DNA from: Clitopilus passeckerianus
Lineage: Eukaryota; Basidiomycota; Agaricomycetes; Agaricales; Entolomataceae
NCBI GenBank assembly: GCA_944990035.1
Contig: CALYLX010000003.1
Coordinates: 1-64,000, forward strand
Length of the DNA stretch: 64,000 bases
Direction of reading: 5' to 3'
The notes under the pieces: model-generated
What the model saw: only the letters and a program-made list of their open reading frames with translations
What the model was told of the DNA's origin: nothing
Databases searched by the model: none
Made by a program: the position numbers and the translations under genes
Part shown: positions 9,466 through 24,134 of the stretch, piece after piece
Layout: each line of letters starts with the position of its first letter
How positions within the stretch are numbered: position 1 is the stretch's first letter

Positions 9466-11173
9466 TCACTCTATAATATTAAGCTCCCTCAGCCTTCCTT
9501 TCGCAAACTCGTCCTTATACGTATTCCAGATCCTGTTCGCGTATAGAGTCAGCTTATTTGTTCGGCTTGGGACGAGAAAGGTTGAACAAACCTTGTTAGT
9601 TCATCAATGTACAGCTTTTGCACTGCAATGACCTCCTCAATGTTTGGCTTCTCAGATTTCTTGACAGGGATTGGTCTCCCAACTGTACCGAATTATACGT
9701 CAGCTTCTTTCTTCTTATGGCCCAAGAGTTGAACAGAATACTCACTAACAGAGACGATCTGTCTCCTGTACGGCATCAATCCCAGATTATAGTTCAACAG
9801 CCCTCTCCCATGGAACAAGGGTAGTGTGAACCCGAATATGTTCTGGAACTTCTTTTGCAGCGTAAACACCGTAGTGCCCTTCTGGTTAGGCATTTGCTGG
9901 TAAATATCGTTCTCTCCAAAGGAGAACACAGGGACGAGGTCAGCCCCGTGCTGGATGGCTACTTTGATGAAACCCAATCTATAAGGCGAATCCAATGATT
10001 AGCCCCGCCTGATCCAAACAGATACTATATGCAGTGTGGCAAAGATACCTCTTGCGTAGAGTCAAGTCCGCCGTTCCAGGATGCGCACTCAAACTCTCCG
10101 CTGCGCCTCCGACGACGATCGTGATCGCCTGTCCTGCACCTTTCTTAAGTATATTCGAGCAACTCTTCTTGCTGACGCTGCAGATCCCAAGAGAGAGGAG
10201 AATGTCACGGTAGAATGGCATCGTGAAGTTTGTGGTTAGGGTGAGGAGGTGTGGATGTATGCCGGGGAAGGCTTGAGAGAAACCCGTGGCTTCAGTGGCG
10301 AATGTTGCGAGGGCTCCCCTGTGTTTGGAGGTAGGTAAGCTTGGAGACGTAGGGTGGGTTAGGCTTACATTCCAATGATCCCTACACAGTTGTTAGAAGA
10401 CACGAGAGGACACGGATGGAGGAAACTTACCATGTGGATGGTACCCGAATACGTATGGCCGGTCTGGCGGGAGTTCGGCTTCCTGTTGAGAAGGGTTTCC
10501 TCAATCTCTGAATCAAAACATGACCAGGTCAAAGCATACCTTGAGGAATCTGCAAGTTCCGAATAAGCGTCGTATAGATATTATGTACAGTAAGAATGAC
10601 ATACGAAGACGGATAATACTCTGCAAAGTACTTCCAAAAGCCCAAGGATCTGACCCAGTGACTCATCCTCCCTCCATGTTCAGGACTTCGATCAATAAAC
10701 CGTATCCAGAATGTATACACGGCTAGGAACGGCCAAAGTGGTGGGTATGAGCTAGAATCCAAAAAAGCCGGCACAAACGAAATCAACCGGATGACGCATA
10801 AGCGGTGCTGAACAACTCAGGATGAACAAGGGGGGGAACGCACCAAAGAATAAGGAAGGAACACGTCGTTATGACTATCATAACTGACCAAATAGCTACT
10901 GCGAGCATTTGGAATCGGCGTTTCTTGGGTATTTGAGCGGGCACGAAGCTGGTTGAAGTCGGGGTCTTCGTTAGTGCTGGCCGACAGGGACGATACGCGA
11001 AGGACGTACTTGGCTCTAGCATGCATCGCAGCAACGGGTCTGATTGGGGTATTCTTCAGCTGGGACAACCGACTCCCAAGTGAGGAGAGCGATGACGACG
11101 AATTTGACAAAGACGCTCTTCTCATCCCGCTCGGCGATGTTTGCAAGGTCGATTGAGACAACGTCTTCGCCAT
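9466..11173 (-). CDS. DGAT2: Diacylglycerol O-acyltransferase 2 (DGAT2)
   Basis: Makes triacylglycerol from diacylglycerol and acyl-CoA at the endoplasmic reticulum and lipid droplets. Ten exons join in one frame to 383 residues: 11173-11010, 10948-10844, 10751-10605, 10549-10540, 10482-10431, 10381-10369, 10318-10049, 9978-9746, 9682-9592, 9532-9466. Family hallmarks: IPKKRRFQMLAVAIW leading into the hydrophobic hairpin, SPEHGGRMSHWVRS, the active-site block YVFGYHPHGIIG (HPHG), ATEATGFSQAFPG, VVGGAAESL, VPVFSFGENDIY, GRGLLNYNLGLMPYRR, IGRPIPV and the C-terminal YIDELTRIWNTYKDEFA. Exons 4 and 6 are only 10 and 13 nt, and the reading frame fails without them. The Ser-rich first ~45 residues are poorly conserved in the family, so an internal start is possible. 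Nothing nearby suggests a lipid cluster. Confidence 0.95.
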
Positions 11174-11643
11174 AGTGGTCGCTGTTTACAGCGAGCTGCT
11201 CAAGTTTAACGATGGCGGTAGGATTGAGAGAACGATGGAGCGAGGAACGGAAGAAAAGGAACGAAACGAGGATGGCCGGGAATGAAGCTGAGCGTGATTT
11301 AGCAGTGCAGTGTGCTAAACTTGGGCGGATGATGGCGTAGACTTCGTTATCTCCATTCAACGTCATCATACTCTCCCTCGAACCCTCGAAATTTTGGCAA
11401 CGAGGCTTATCTTTCAATTCAATATAGATAACGATCAGTCTGGAAGGTACGTAAAACTTCCCAGAAGAACTTCTATCGCAGCTCAAAAGCTATCATGATA
11501 TAGCGGACGGAGTCATGGTGTGTGTCATTCAGTAGTAAAAGATACATGGGAATTTCTGTAGCGAGTATTGTATGTGCAAAAATAGAGAACAAGAGAAACA
11601 CGAGGCAGAGAGAGCTTTTGGCCATCTAATATCCAACATCAAC
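11174..11643. other. Intergenic between DGAT2 and CDC48
   Basis: 470 bases, both flanking genes on the minus strand. Holds the DGAT2 promoter and the CDC48 3' UTR. No further gene seen. Confidence 0.5.
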
Positions 11644-14424
<2,781 letters not shown>

Positions 14425-14634
14425 GATAGTTGTAGATCGAGAAAGAAAGATATTACAATAACAAAGCTATCAACAAGAACGGCGTGTCCTTGTCTTTATA
14501 GCTAAATGGTATGGAGGGACGCGCGTTCGATGGACATGCACAATTGATAATCCGCGTAACAAATATAGACAAACATGGGACCCTGACATTCCCGTCCTTT
14601 CTCCAATGTTCTACACAACAGTCTGTGCGGTAAT

Positions 14635-15546
14635 CTACATTTCCTCGACGTCGTCGAGATCCAGTTCTTCGGCGGGATAGTCACCAAATTTGACGCGATC
14701 CGGACGCACGAATGCACCATAGTTTTGTCGACATGAGAAATACTGTTCACCTTGCACCCTTTGCCTACAATGAGCAACATCTTTCCACAAAAGAATTTGA
14801 AGACACTTACGATCCGTCATTCTTGCCAAACGGCTCGTCGTATTCAATACCGACCCAGATACCTTTGGCAAATTTAGTGTTGCCTACATATCGCACGAAA
14901 CCGCGTTTCTTGAGATCTTCAGAGGATTCGACCTCACATCGTGAGCCAATGGTCGGGTCAGCTGGGATGGTTTCTTCAGCATCTTGTGTCTCGTCTTTGG
15001 GTGCGAAGCGTCCCATATTGTGACGTTCCTTGTAGGCCCGGACAGTATCTAGGTAGGGCCTTGATCAGTCAAGGTTGCATTTGCCTGTGGATTGAAATTA
15101 CCTCTGCGTTCAGCGTATTCCTTCTCCGACATCTCGAACTTTTCCACTTGAGAGACATCGGTCAATTGGCCAGTTAAGGATACAGAAGGGTTTGTATCCT
15201 CGACCTTTAGACTTTCTCAGTCTCAAACTCGCTACATCATATAATTCTAACGCACCTTGAGTAGTTGGTAGTCCCGTAGTCCATAGAATCCTAATTGTTG
15301 GGAATCATCGGAGAGAACAGCTATAGCTTGAGCATCAGCTTCAGAGTTATAGAGCTTGATCACTTGGTTTGCGAATGGAATGCCCGTAACCAGCTCTAGA
15401 TTTCTCTGAGGAAGAAATCAGAGGACGATAGCTTTATCTCTCAAAGACGATCAGACCTTCAGCTTCTCAACCGTTGTGTGCAGCTCTAGACGCCTTTCTG
15501 AGTGTGTATCCGGAGAAGCGACAAAGACTCTGACGACGCCCGACAT
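14635..15546 (-). CDS. ALF1: Tubulin-folding cofactor B (TBCB/Alf1), CAP-Gly protein
   Basis: Cofactor that receives alpha-tubulin from the chaperonin and works with cofactor E in making the tubulin dimer. Five exons (15546-15457, 15405-15256, 15204-15102, 15048-14811, 14758-14635) give 234 residues. The N-terminal half is the ubiquitin-like domain ([20 protein letters not shown] through [17 protein letters not shown]). The C-terminal half is a CAP-Gly domain: [42 protein letters not shown], then [17 protein letters not shown]. It ends in DLDDVEEM; the acidic EEM-like end is the known tubulin-tail mimic of this family. The last intron has two in-frame acceptors 6 nt apart (exon beginning at 14764 or 14758), adding or removing Gln-Arg. 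Confidence 0.95.
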
Positions 15547-15776
15547 GATTTATGGAAGGAGGATGTAGACGCCATGGAAAGTGGTCATAAAAGATCTTGT
15601 CCAATCCACGTGGTGCATTTGATTGCGACGCGCCTCGACGCGTACTCGTGTATTGTCATGGCTTCGTATAGGTATGCTACAGGTATGTGTATATGTGCGT
15701 CATCTATAGTGTCCTTTTGTGAAATAATGTAGATATAAGTTAGGTGCTAGTAATACAGATGTTAATATTATATCGT

Positions 15777-18700
15777 CTAAGTCGATTTTTCTCTTGCTTC
15801 CGAAAAAAGATGTGATACGATGAACGGCGGTTGTAGCACCTTCTTCAGGCTGGGTCCGCGTATTTTGCTCCTCATGGTTTCCTCTTCACATAGAGGGCAT
15901 TTTGTTTTCCGCTCGAATATCTTCAAGAAACATCTAAGTGAAGTCAAACGATCAGCCACAGCATCAGAAGCACCCGAGAAACAAAACCCACAATTTACAG
16001 AAAATATGTCCACATTCGGATATGCTATCAGTCTCTCCAGACCGACACATAGGGCAAGTCAAGTTGGAGACAGGCGCCCTGATCGGCTTTTCCATCATCG
16101 CGGATGCTGCCCGACTCACTCTCATCGACCTCTCGGAAACACGACGTGCGGGCCATCCGACGTAGGCAGCGCCGTACTCTGCAATCTCACCAGAGGTGAG
16201 TAGCGAGTGTTCAAACAGGATGCTCCCGTCCTCCATGGAGGCGCCAGATAGAAGGCGAGAGCCTGTCCTCATGGCACATCCGTTGCCAATCTTGAGGTGG
16301 TTCAAAGCGAAGTTGCCTCGAGAGTTGATGTGAGCTACTACAGAGCAGTCGTCCAGACTAACATCGTCTCCAAGCTAAAATATCATTTAATCAGCCTCAG
16401 CATTCCGGAAAGGTGTGTGAAAACTTACTTCAACGAGATCAGGCTCGGTCATTAACCCAACTTTACCCCCAGCAAACACCGAACAGTTCTCTCCAATCTT
16501 TGCACCAAGTGCTCGCAGGTACCACACCATGAAGGCAGATCCGGTTATGGCCGCAAGTACGCCTCCCGAGCCATATCCATGATAGAGCAACTTGGACGCG
16601 TTGAGGTGCACCTGCCACTTCTGGCAGTAATCGCTCTTGTCCCACTCGTACTTCCCAGCCTTGCGACGGCCGATCAGAAGTCGCTTCGTGCCAACAACCC
16701 AAGCCATAGAAAAGAAGGCTTGGACACTGAGTATGCAGATGAAGAACGAGGCGATAAGGCCATAAAGGACGAGAAGCCGGAACCATCGTTCGCGGAAGAT
16801 GTCAAGATTGTGGGAATGAATTTGAATCTGGCGAAGCCACTGTGCCGAAGCGATAGCTCCAATGGACCAGTATGCAGCAGAGACGGCGGAGAACAGGAAG
16901 TTGTAGGCGACGATGAGGGGTAGTGGGTATACGAAGTAGGGTGCGTCCTTGAAGTAGAAGGCTCGTCCGAACGGCGTGATTGTCGTTGGCTTTTCACCTG
17001 AGGGGTTTTGGGGTGCTTGGTTCAAGCAAATCGCCTCGCCATTCTCTACAAGCACAAGATGATTAACCGTGTTATGAACAAGCATGAATCCATTCCGTAC
17101 CATTACCCATCCAAGTTTCTCCATCGGCGTAGGTAGCATCTCGTTTGCACAAGGAGCCAGATCCCATGACAGTACGACGGCCAATCTTTACACCCGGCAG
17201 AATCACAACGCGATCTGCAACCATTGCTAGTCAAGATACATCAGCTTTGTCGGGCAGAGAAGAACCGTAGGGAGGCTCACCACCATCACCAATAACGATC
17301 CTCCCACTTCCCAACCGATCAGTGGTGAAGAACTCCGAGCGAGATCCGAAGACAACATCGTCTCCAATTTCCAGCAACTCGGGTTCGAGGCAGTAGAAGC
17401 CCGAGCCTGGCCAGTACACCCTCTGACCCACTTTTGCGCCCATGAGTCGGTAAGCGACCTGGTCAAGACGTCAATGCTACAAATTTTGGAAATTGGATGC
17501 ACGCCTTACGGAGACAAATTCGTAATGGTTGCCAAGGATTGCAAATCCTTGCTTGAGGGCATATTGAGAGAGGATTGTTGAGTTGATGTATCGACGAAGA
17601 AGGACAAGTTGAGTCTCGTCTGCGGCGGTGCATTCCTCGTTGAAACCAAGAGCTCTCTTGACTACGATCCCGAGTGCGAGTCGAACCAGCGGGGTGATGG
17701 TACCTCGAGCGACACGTGCAACCGTATGCCAGAAAACACGTTGGGGATTGGCGAACCACCAGATAACAGCTTCAAGGGAGTTCAACCCCTCTTTCTCAAG
17801 GATGGTGCGGAGGAGAAGCAGGATAAGGCCGGCCCATGGGGCATCTGAAGAGCAGCCGGTTAGTGATCGTGTTATAATGCCACTGGAGTGGAAGGACCTA
17901 CAGGAAATGCACCAAACAAGGAAGAAGATGGGCCAAGCTACCAGGGCTTGTAAGTATAGTTGAGGTTGGCGGAGGAACGATCGGTTGTATGCAGAGAAGG
18001 GGTATGGAGATGGACCTTCGTGAGAAGAGGCGTGAGGGCCGTACACAGTCTCGTCTTCGATGAAAGACCCAGGAGCAACGACTGTGTGTATGTTGATAAT
18101 AGCGTTCTTGCCAATCCGGATGGGTTGAAGCTTGAAGAAGCCGTCGCGTTCTACACAGAAACCTCTCGCCACGCAGTGGTCCAGTCTGCAGCCGTCTTCT
18201 AGGGTCAAGAGGTCGAACTCGGCCAATTCGGCGCAATTTTCAATGTAGACACCCTTTCCAATGCGGGCTCCAAGTAGCCGATAGTAAACAATTTCCAGGG
18301 AAGGGTGCATACCGAAAATGCCTTTCCCAGCGGCCCTAGATTAACCAGAAAATTGAGCAGTGATTTCGTCAAAACAATTGCGATATGATGCATACCGAAG
18401 TGCCTGGTCTACTATCCACCATCGCAGATAATAGGTAGACCACACGCGATGCATGCCAGACCGATAACGACCGATAACAAGCCACTTGAAAGCGATCGCC
18501 ACTAGTGGACATACTACTCGTACTGCGCCTCTAGCTGCCAGAATTGACAGCAGCAAAGCACCGAATCGAGCCCAAATACTGTGGTCCACGAATGGTGCGA
18601 GGTATGACAAAACGAATATCAACAAGGCCCCTGGAAATGAAGATGAGAGACGAGGAGACCGTATTGAGAAGATTAATGCTCACAAGTCAAGGCTGACTTT

Positions 18701-21488
18701 AATGGATAGAAGAACACGACTGGTAAAGCTTGAACGATGAGGTTGAGTGGGTGCGTCTGGCTCCGAGTTTTTGAAGGCGAGAAGTCATGAAGCGTTGAAT
18801 CAGCCCCAAGAGCGGATGGCGCAAACACTGATCTTGGGGCAGGGCTCTGCACTAGCGTGCTGGCATCGGGAGAGGCAGGACGGGCTTCTTCCTCCTCAAT
18901 CAATGACGCGATTCCAGAGATAGTGCTGCGCCTGAAGAGTGTTGCCACTCCAAGGCTAATCCCAAGTTGCTTCCGAATGGCATGCGCAAGTTGTCCAAGT
19001 AGCAGAGAATTACCGCCAATGAGGAAGAAGTCGGTGTTTTTGGACATTTTGGATGAGTCCACGCTGAGGATGGAAGCCACGACACCACAAACAGCCCTTT
19101 CTCGGTCGGTCAATTCTGGAGCGCCTCTGGCCTGCAAGGTGTCGAAATCAACGCGGCCATCGGTCTTGGCTAGTGGCTCCTTGAGAAGACAGACCTCAGG
19201 TACAGAGTATCCTGGGAGGTGCTGGGATAGATAATCCTCTATCTGACTGCCATCCCGCTGGTAGTTAGGTTCGACCGAGATGAATGCTTCTGGGTATCCA
19301 TCACGATCGATGCGAAGAGCAAACTCCTTGATACTGTTGGTTCGCCGCAAACAGTGTTCAATTGCATCCCGGTCTACCGTGACTCGTTCACAGGGAATTG
19401 GTTCCGACATTGGTGCCATGACGTTTGGGCGTGTAGCTTGAAAGTGCCTGTGAAGGGCCGGGATTTGGTCCGAGACGCATCCTAGGCCAAGGCGAGAACC
19501 AAGCTTGATGCGCAGAGGCTTGCCAGCACTGGGAAACAAGATGTAAGTACCTGCACCATCACGAAGTGGTTTCACCGTACCTGTTTTTGGGGAGGCCATC
19601 AAAATAAACTATAACAAATGGCCATTTTGCTGGATGAAGGTGATCCCTAGACGATATTAGTCGATCTCAACAAGAACAATTCACAAAAAAGACTCACTTC
19701 AAACGTTTATGAAGTTGAGAAAGACTAATACGGGGTCGGCCAGGCACTGGGACAACGACGAGACCTATGGTCTCCTGTAATGTGTCATGTTCGACTGCAA
19801 ACGCGAGTGTTTCCTAAAACGACGACTGAATAAGCGAGCGAGTCCAAAGGAAAACAGAAAGTGCCGACCTTGACAAAATCATGAGCAGCTGTCATAACTG
19901 CTTCTTCTACTTCAAGCGGGGAAACGACCTCGCCACCCTTATTGATGATCTCCTTAGATCTGCCTGTGATATAGAGGTACCTATTCTCGTGATGAACAGA
20001 GCGCCACTGATAAATGGTGATATAGTTACCCATCTGTGTCCATATATCCGACATCACCAGAGTCAAACCATCCCTCACTCGTAAAAGCAGAAGTATCGAG
20101 GGGAACTTTCAGGTCTGGGGAGATCTCATAACCTTCGAAAGTCGGGGCTCCACGAACGCAGACAGCTCCCGTTGTGCCAGAAGGGAGTCCTTGCTCAAGA
20201 TCGGTGGGGTCGCGGATTGAGAGATGTGGCCCACATGCGATGCCGGAACAGCCTTTGCGTTCAAGCTGGTAGGTGACCGGAGGTGTGGCGATAGGCATAC
20301 ATCTGTAGTTGCTGTTAGTGCATGCCGGAATAGCGTCATCAAGGCAATCACTCAGTCATTCCATAGGAAGGTAATACGATAGCTCCATTGAAGGTGTCGC
20401 GGATTTCAGTAGCAAGGGAAGGAAGTAGCCCGCCAGCTGCGTTGCAGACCATGCGTATGCTGGTATTCCTGTAATCTTCTTCCATGCTTTCACCAGCGGA
20501 GAGAATAGCTTGGTGAATCGTGGGTGCAGCATAATACCTATGATACGAGGTCAGAAATAGGGCTTATCTAAAAGATTGCTACGCACCATGTGGCCCGTAA
20601 CTCCCTGGAAAGTAGCCAAAACGCTATTGGATCAACTTCGGGGTACATGATGGTGCTGCCTCCAGAAAGAACGGGTGCGAGCAGATTCCTGACTATTCCC
20701 CCGACATGGAAGAGTGGCATCATGTTGACTGCCTCGAAGTCAGCAAGGGTTTAAAGATAAAAATAAGTATGCTCACAGTTGACGTCTGTTGGGCCAAGTC
20801 CCCAAGAAGCAACGACGCAGGAGGTGCCGATGATCAGAGAACGAAGTGAGTAACGAACAACCTTCTTCTTGCCGCTTGTTCCGGAGGTATGCAGTACGAG
20901 GGAGTAGTCGAGGAGGCCATGAACTCGAGGCTTGGAGAAGTGAGGGCTATCAGGGTTCCCCATAAGCTCCATGTCGAATAATCCGGCTGGTCCATGTGAT
21001 CGGGGCAGGACGTAGATAATGTCAATGCCCAGTTCTTCAGCAAGTTCGGAAAGCTTCAAACGTTGTTCAACCTCCTTGGTAGTGACCACGCATTTGGCAT
21101 TCAACCGCATGGCATCCTCACGGAGCTCAGCGGCGGTACAGTTGACGTTAACGGGGGCGCAAGTGTGATAAGTGGCGACGGAAAGTAGGGCGAGGGCGTT
21201 CTCTGGACCTGTCTCCAGGAGGAGCATGACGCGATCGTTCGGTCGTATGGCTCGGCCTTCAGAATGTGGTAGGGCAAATCGCGATACAAACTCCCGGAGG
21301 TCATCGTGGAGTAGAGGCGGCCGTGAAGTGTTGTGAGAGTAGAGAGCAGGTGTGGCCGACGAACAGAGACAGTCAAGCAGCGTCGAAACGTTCCCTGAGC
21401 GTCCAAGTGCATGTGCCACTGTGTCACCTAGGGAGTTTGTCCCTTCAACCTGGGAGGTTGAGTTGAGAAGATCGAGAAGAGCCGACAT
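15777..21488 (-). CDS. NRPS-like adenylation/carrier/membrane/hexapeptide protein with C-terminal RING finger
   Basis: Sixteen exons (21488-20777, 20728-20587, 20537-20352, 20302-20030, 19980-19869, 19813-19698, 19646-19581, 19528-18684, 18630-18396, 18335-17902, 17844-17510, 17458-17281, 17226-17107, 17045-16429, 16374-15992, 15933-15777) join in phase to 1636 residues. Domains: AMP-binding adenylation (1-~620; LVLHTSGTSGKKKVV, LPSYGMTECMPIA, YLYITGRSKEIINKGGE); acyl/peptidyl carrier (~640-760; TDFFLIGGNSLLLGQL with the phosphopantetheine serine); hydrophobic helices (~810-880); left-handed beta-helix of hexapeptide repeats (GARIGKGVYIENCAE) with a second helix block (~1270-1340), ending GEIAEYGAAYVGWPA. 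This matches the NRPS 'terminal domain' architecture of bacterial Pls/PosA-type enzymes, without condensation domains. It probably activates an amino or hydroxy acid and transfers it at a membrane; substrate unknown. The same frame then runs into a C3HC4 RING: CPMC, SECGHIFCKLC, KCPLC. Confidence 0.88.
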
Positions 21489-24134
21489 GCCTTGAAAGTG
21501 CTGGCACTCCCGAACCCAGTTTTATCCTCGCCGTGAAGAATCGGATGATCCAGGAAAGTACAACCAACGAAGGAAGTAACTTAGATCGGGTTGAGAGAAT
21601 TGAGGAAGCATCGAAAACCGTTCCGGTTCGTGACCTTCCATAATATATGAGGGAAGACACTGAAGCCTGATCTCTGCGGCCTCCTATGACGGCTGTCATG
21701 AAACCGAATGCCCTGATGTTCAGTACCTGAGTAGCCGAAACTTTGCATCGTCCTCGAATTCGAGATGGACGACATTGTCCTTCTTGTCGTTTCGTGAAAA
21801 ACTCGTCATTGGCAGACTTGGCGTCCAACTCGTGCGTAAATTGCAGGGCAGAAACCTCTACATAATCTTAGAACTAGAAGATATTTTTGCATGGAATGCC
21901 CTGCAGATTCGTTCCGGGATTTGTGAAGATGAAGGTCGGATCAGTTACTGGTGCATGAGCCCCTCCGGAGTCGACGGTGGACCATTCACAGTCCATTCCC
22001 CGTAAACATGGCTCAACCTCCGCTGAAAGGCGCTGCTCGTGGTACAGGTGTCAATTCTGGGTAATTTTTTCTGTATCCCGAAGCTCGCCGAAGGGTTCAA
22101 GAGGGCTCTATACGCTGTTTTGCCAGATGATGTGAACCGCGCAAAGGAAAGCTAAAAATACCGGCAACAAAGGAACTCAGAGGGGAAGCCGGCCATATGA
22201 CTAAGCAAATTTCCGCATTAGGGTAGCCATCAGTCCGACCCGTGCTTCATGAAACCTTCTTTGCTCTCAACGTTTTCGTGGCACTATTGCCCGTTCAGGC
22301 CCCGCCGCCCCGTTCTCGCTAGTTGGACAGAATATCTATTAATAGCGGACCATTCAGATACTCCTCGTGAATGTTCTCAAGTCGACGGAACAAATAGCAG
22401 CTTATCATCTCACATGTTACGCTACAAAACAGCTGGCTTACTCAGATGAACCCGGCTCTCTCGACTCTCTCCGTCTAGCTCCAAGCTAACGCAAAAAAGA
22501 AGGAGCGTTCTTTAAGAAGCGCAACCCTGGCCAATATCATCTTCCGAGGTTAAACTAGAAACAGGAATTGACTATACCATTCGACGCCCTCTTCCGAGGG
22601 GGGCCATTGGCATCACCTGGGACCTATTGCGCAACGCCCATATAATGTGATCCTATTTTCTACGGCTTACCTTCCATAACGTTTCCGTCATGGTCGAGCA
22701 TTTCGTCTTTCCTATCAAAGGCTCCTATCTAAGTGATGCCGCCGAGAATAGGGACCACATCCATCTGTGTCCCTAACTCAAAACAGGATCAAAAGGCGAC
22801 ATTTAGTTGAAGGTTCTAGTACCGGTAATATACTAGGGATACCTTCGACTCCCTCCGAGCCTCCCCGTCGCTTGCATAGACCTCCACCATTGGACGAGAC
22901 GATGTAATTGCCCGCGCCTGGGGTATTATACTGGCACGGACCACACTGGGCACTCTCAAATCACTAACGGTGACTAACCAACGTCAACGAGCATATTATT
23001 CTCCTGCAAAGAATCATACATGGCAGTTGGCCTAGTGTCAATGATATCGGACCTTCCTGGCTGCCAACAGGACTTCATGATTTGCTTGAGGCTTTGGCTA
23101 CAGGACTACAGTAAAGGGTTAATGTATTTGTTCTCTGTCTGGTCATCTGTGTGAGATGGTGCGATGGCACGGTGCCAGGCATAGCAACGAAGCAACCATT
23201 GGACTGAAGACGGTCGACGACCGCCATTGGTTCCGTGCTGCGTCCAGCCTCTTGTTCCTACTGTCGCTTTCTCTTGGAGTAACGCTACTATTTAAGTGGC
23301 CGGATAACAGTCCAATTGTCCGTTGGGATAGATCCGAAAGACTGCATACTAAAACGTTCTAGAGTTAATCGAATATAATCCAGCAAGGCTTATCCCCAAT
23401 CTAAGTTAGATCCGAAAACAATTATCTCGCCAAGTTGTCGAAGAAGCACCATTGAGGAGAGGATTAGTCTTCCACGATATTTGGGTCTTATGGCCTTTGT
23501 GCCGGTTCTAGTTTTCCAATATTGGTGACCTAGCTTGACTACTCTGCAATTATCATAGCTTCTGTTGCGAGGAGATTACTACAGATGCTGCCCCATTAGC
23601 AATGAGATTGCAGCCGCGAACTTCCTCTTCCCAGAAAATGAGATGTCCCCAAGGGAAGCGTGCTATCATAGAAGGTCCTGTTATAAGGAATATCAAGAGA
23701 TTTTGTGATTGTTTGGGTTCAGCGCCCAAACATACCTTCGTCGAGATCAAGCCATGACCCGATCCGCCATCCGGCATCGAGCCGGTCTATTCATCACATC
23801 CACCCATGACCGCGATCCTGCATCACGGTTGACGCGGTTTTCAAGGGGCTGCCATGACTTTGGACGTTTTAGGCGCTCATAAACCTGCTAAGGACATCGA
23901 TATGTGGTGACAGCCTGATGAAACAGTGGGGCGTTCGGGTATAGACCGATCGGGCCTCGTTCACGAGGCAGTCATTTACCTCCATGGTAACAGAGGCTAG
24001 GTGTTCCTGGTCCTGAGCCGGCTTTAAGCATCGTGCAGGACTCTTTCCTCTACCACTTGCACCTGGTCTTTCCCTATAAACGCTGCAGGCTTGAGCCAGG
24101 GGCTTTTCGTCTGGACATTTGGCTGCAGTTGTGG
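21489..24134. other. Gene-poor stretch
   Basis: About 2.6 kb in which I see no gene. ORFs are all under ~130 codons, rich in random-looking composition, and lack splice-linked partners. No long terminal repeat, terminal inverted repeat or tRNA-like fold was noticed. It contains the promoter of the NRPS-like gene at the left end. At the right end TATAAA (24075-24080) lies 55 nt before the next gene's ATG. Confidence 0.4.

Noticed and set aside
15547..15776. Separate RING-finger gene downstream of the NRPS-like gene
   Set aside because: The RING lies before this interval and is in the same frame as the hexapeptide domain with no stop between; a separate gene would need its own start inside the linker. 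Kept as the alternative in the findings.
24033..24134. Upstream ATG for the single-pass membrane protein
   Set aside because: A TATAAA lies at 24075-24080, downstream of it, and the signal-peptide-like segment fits the later ATG better; kept only as an alternative.
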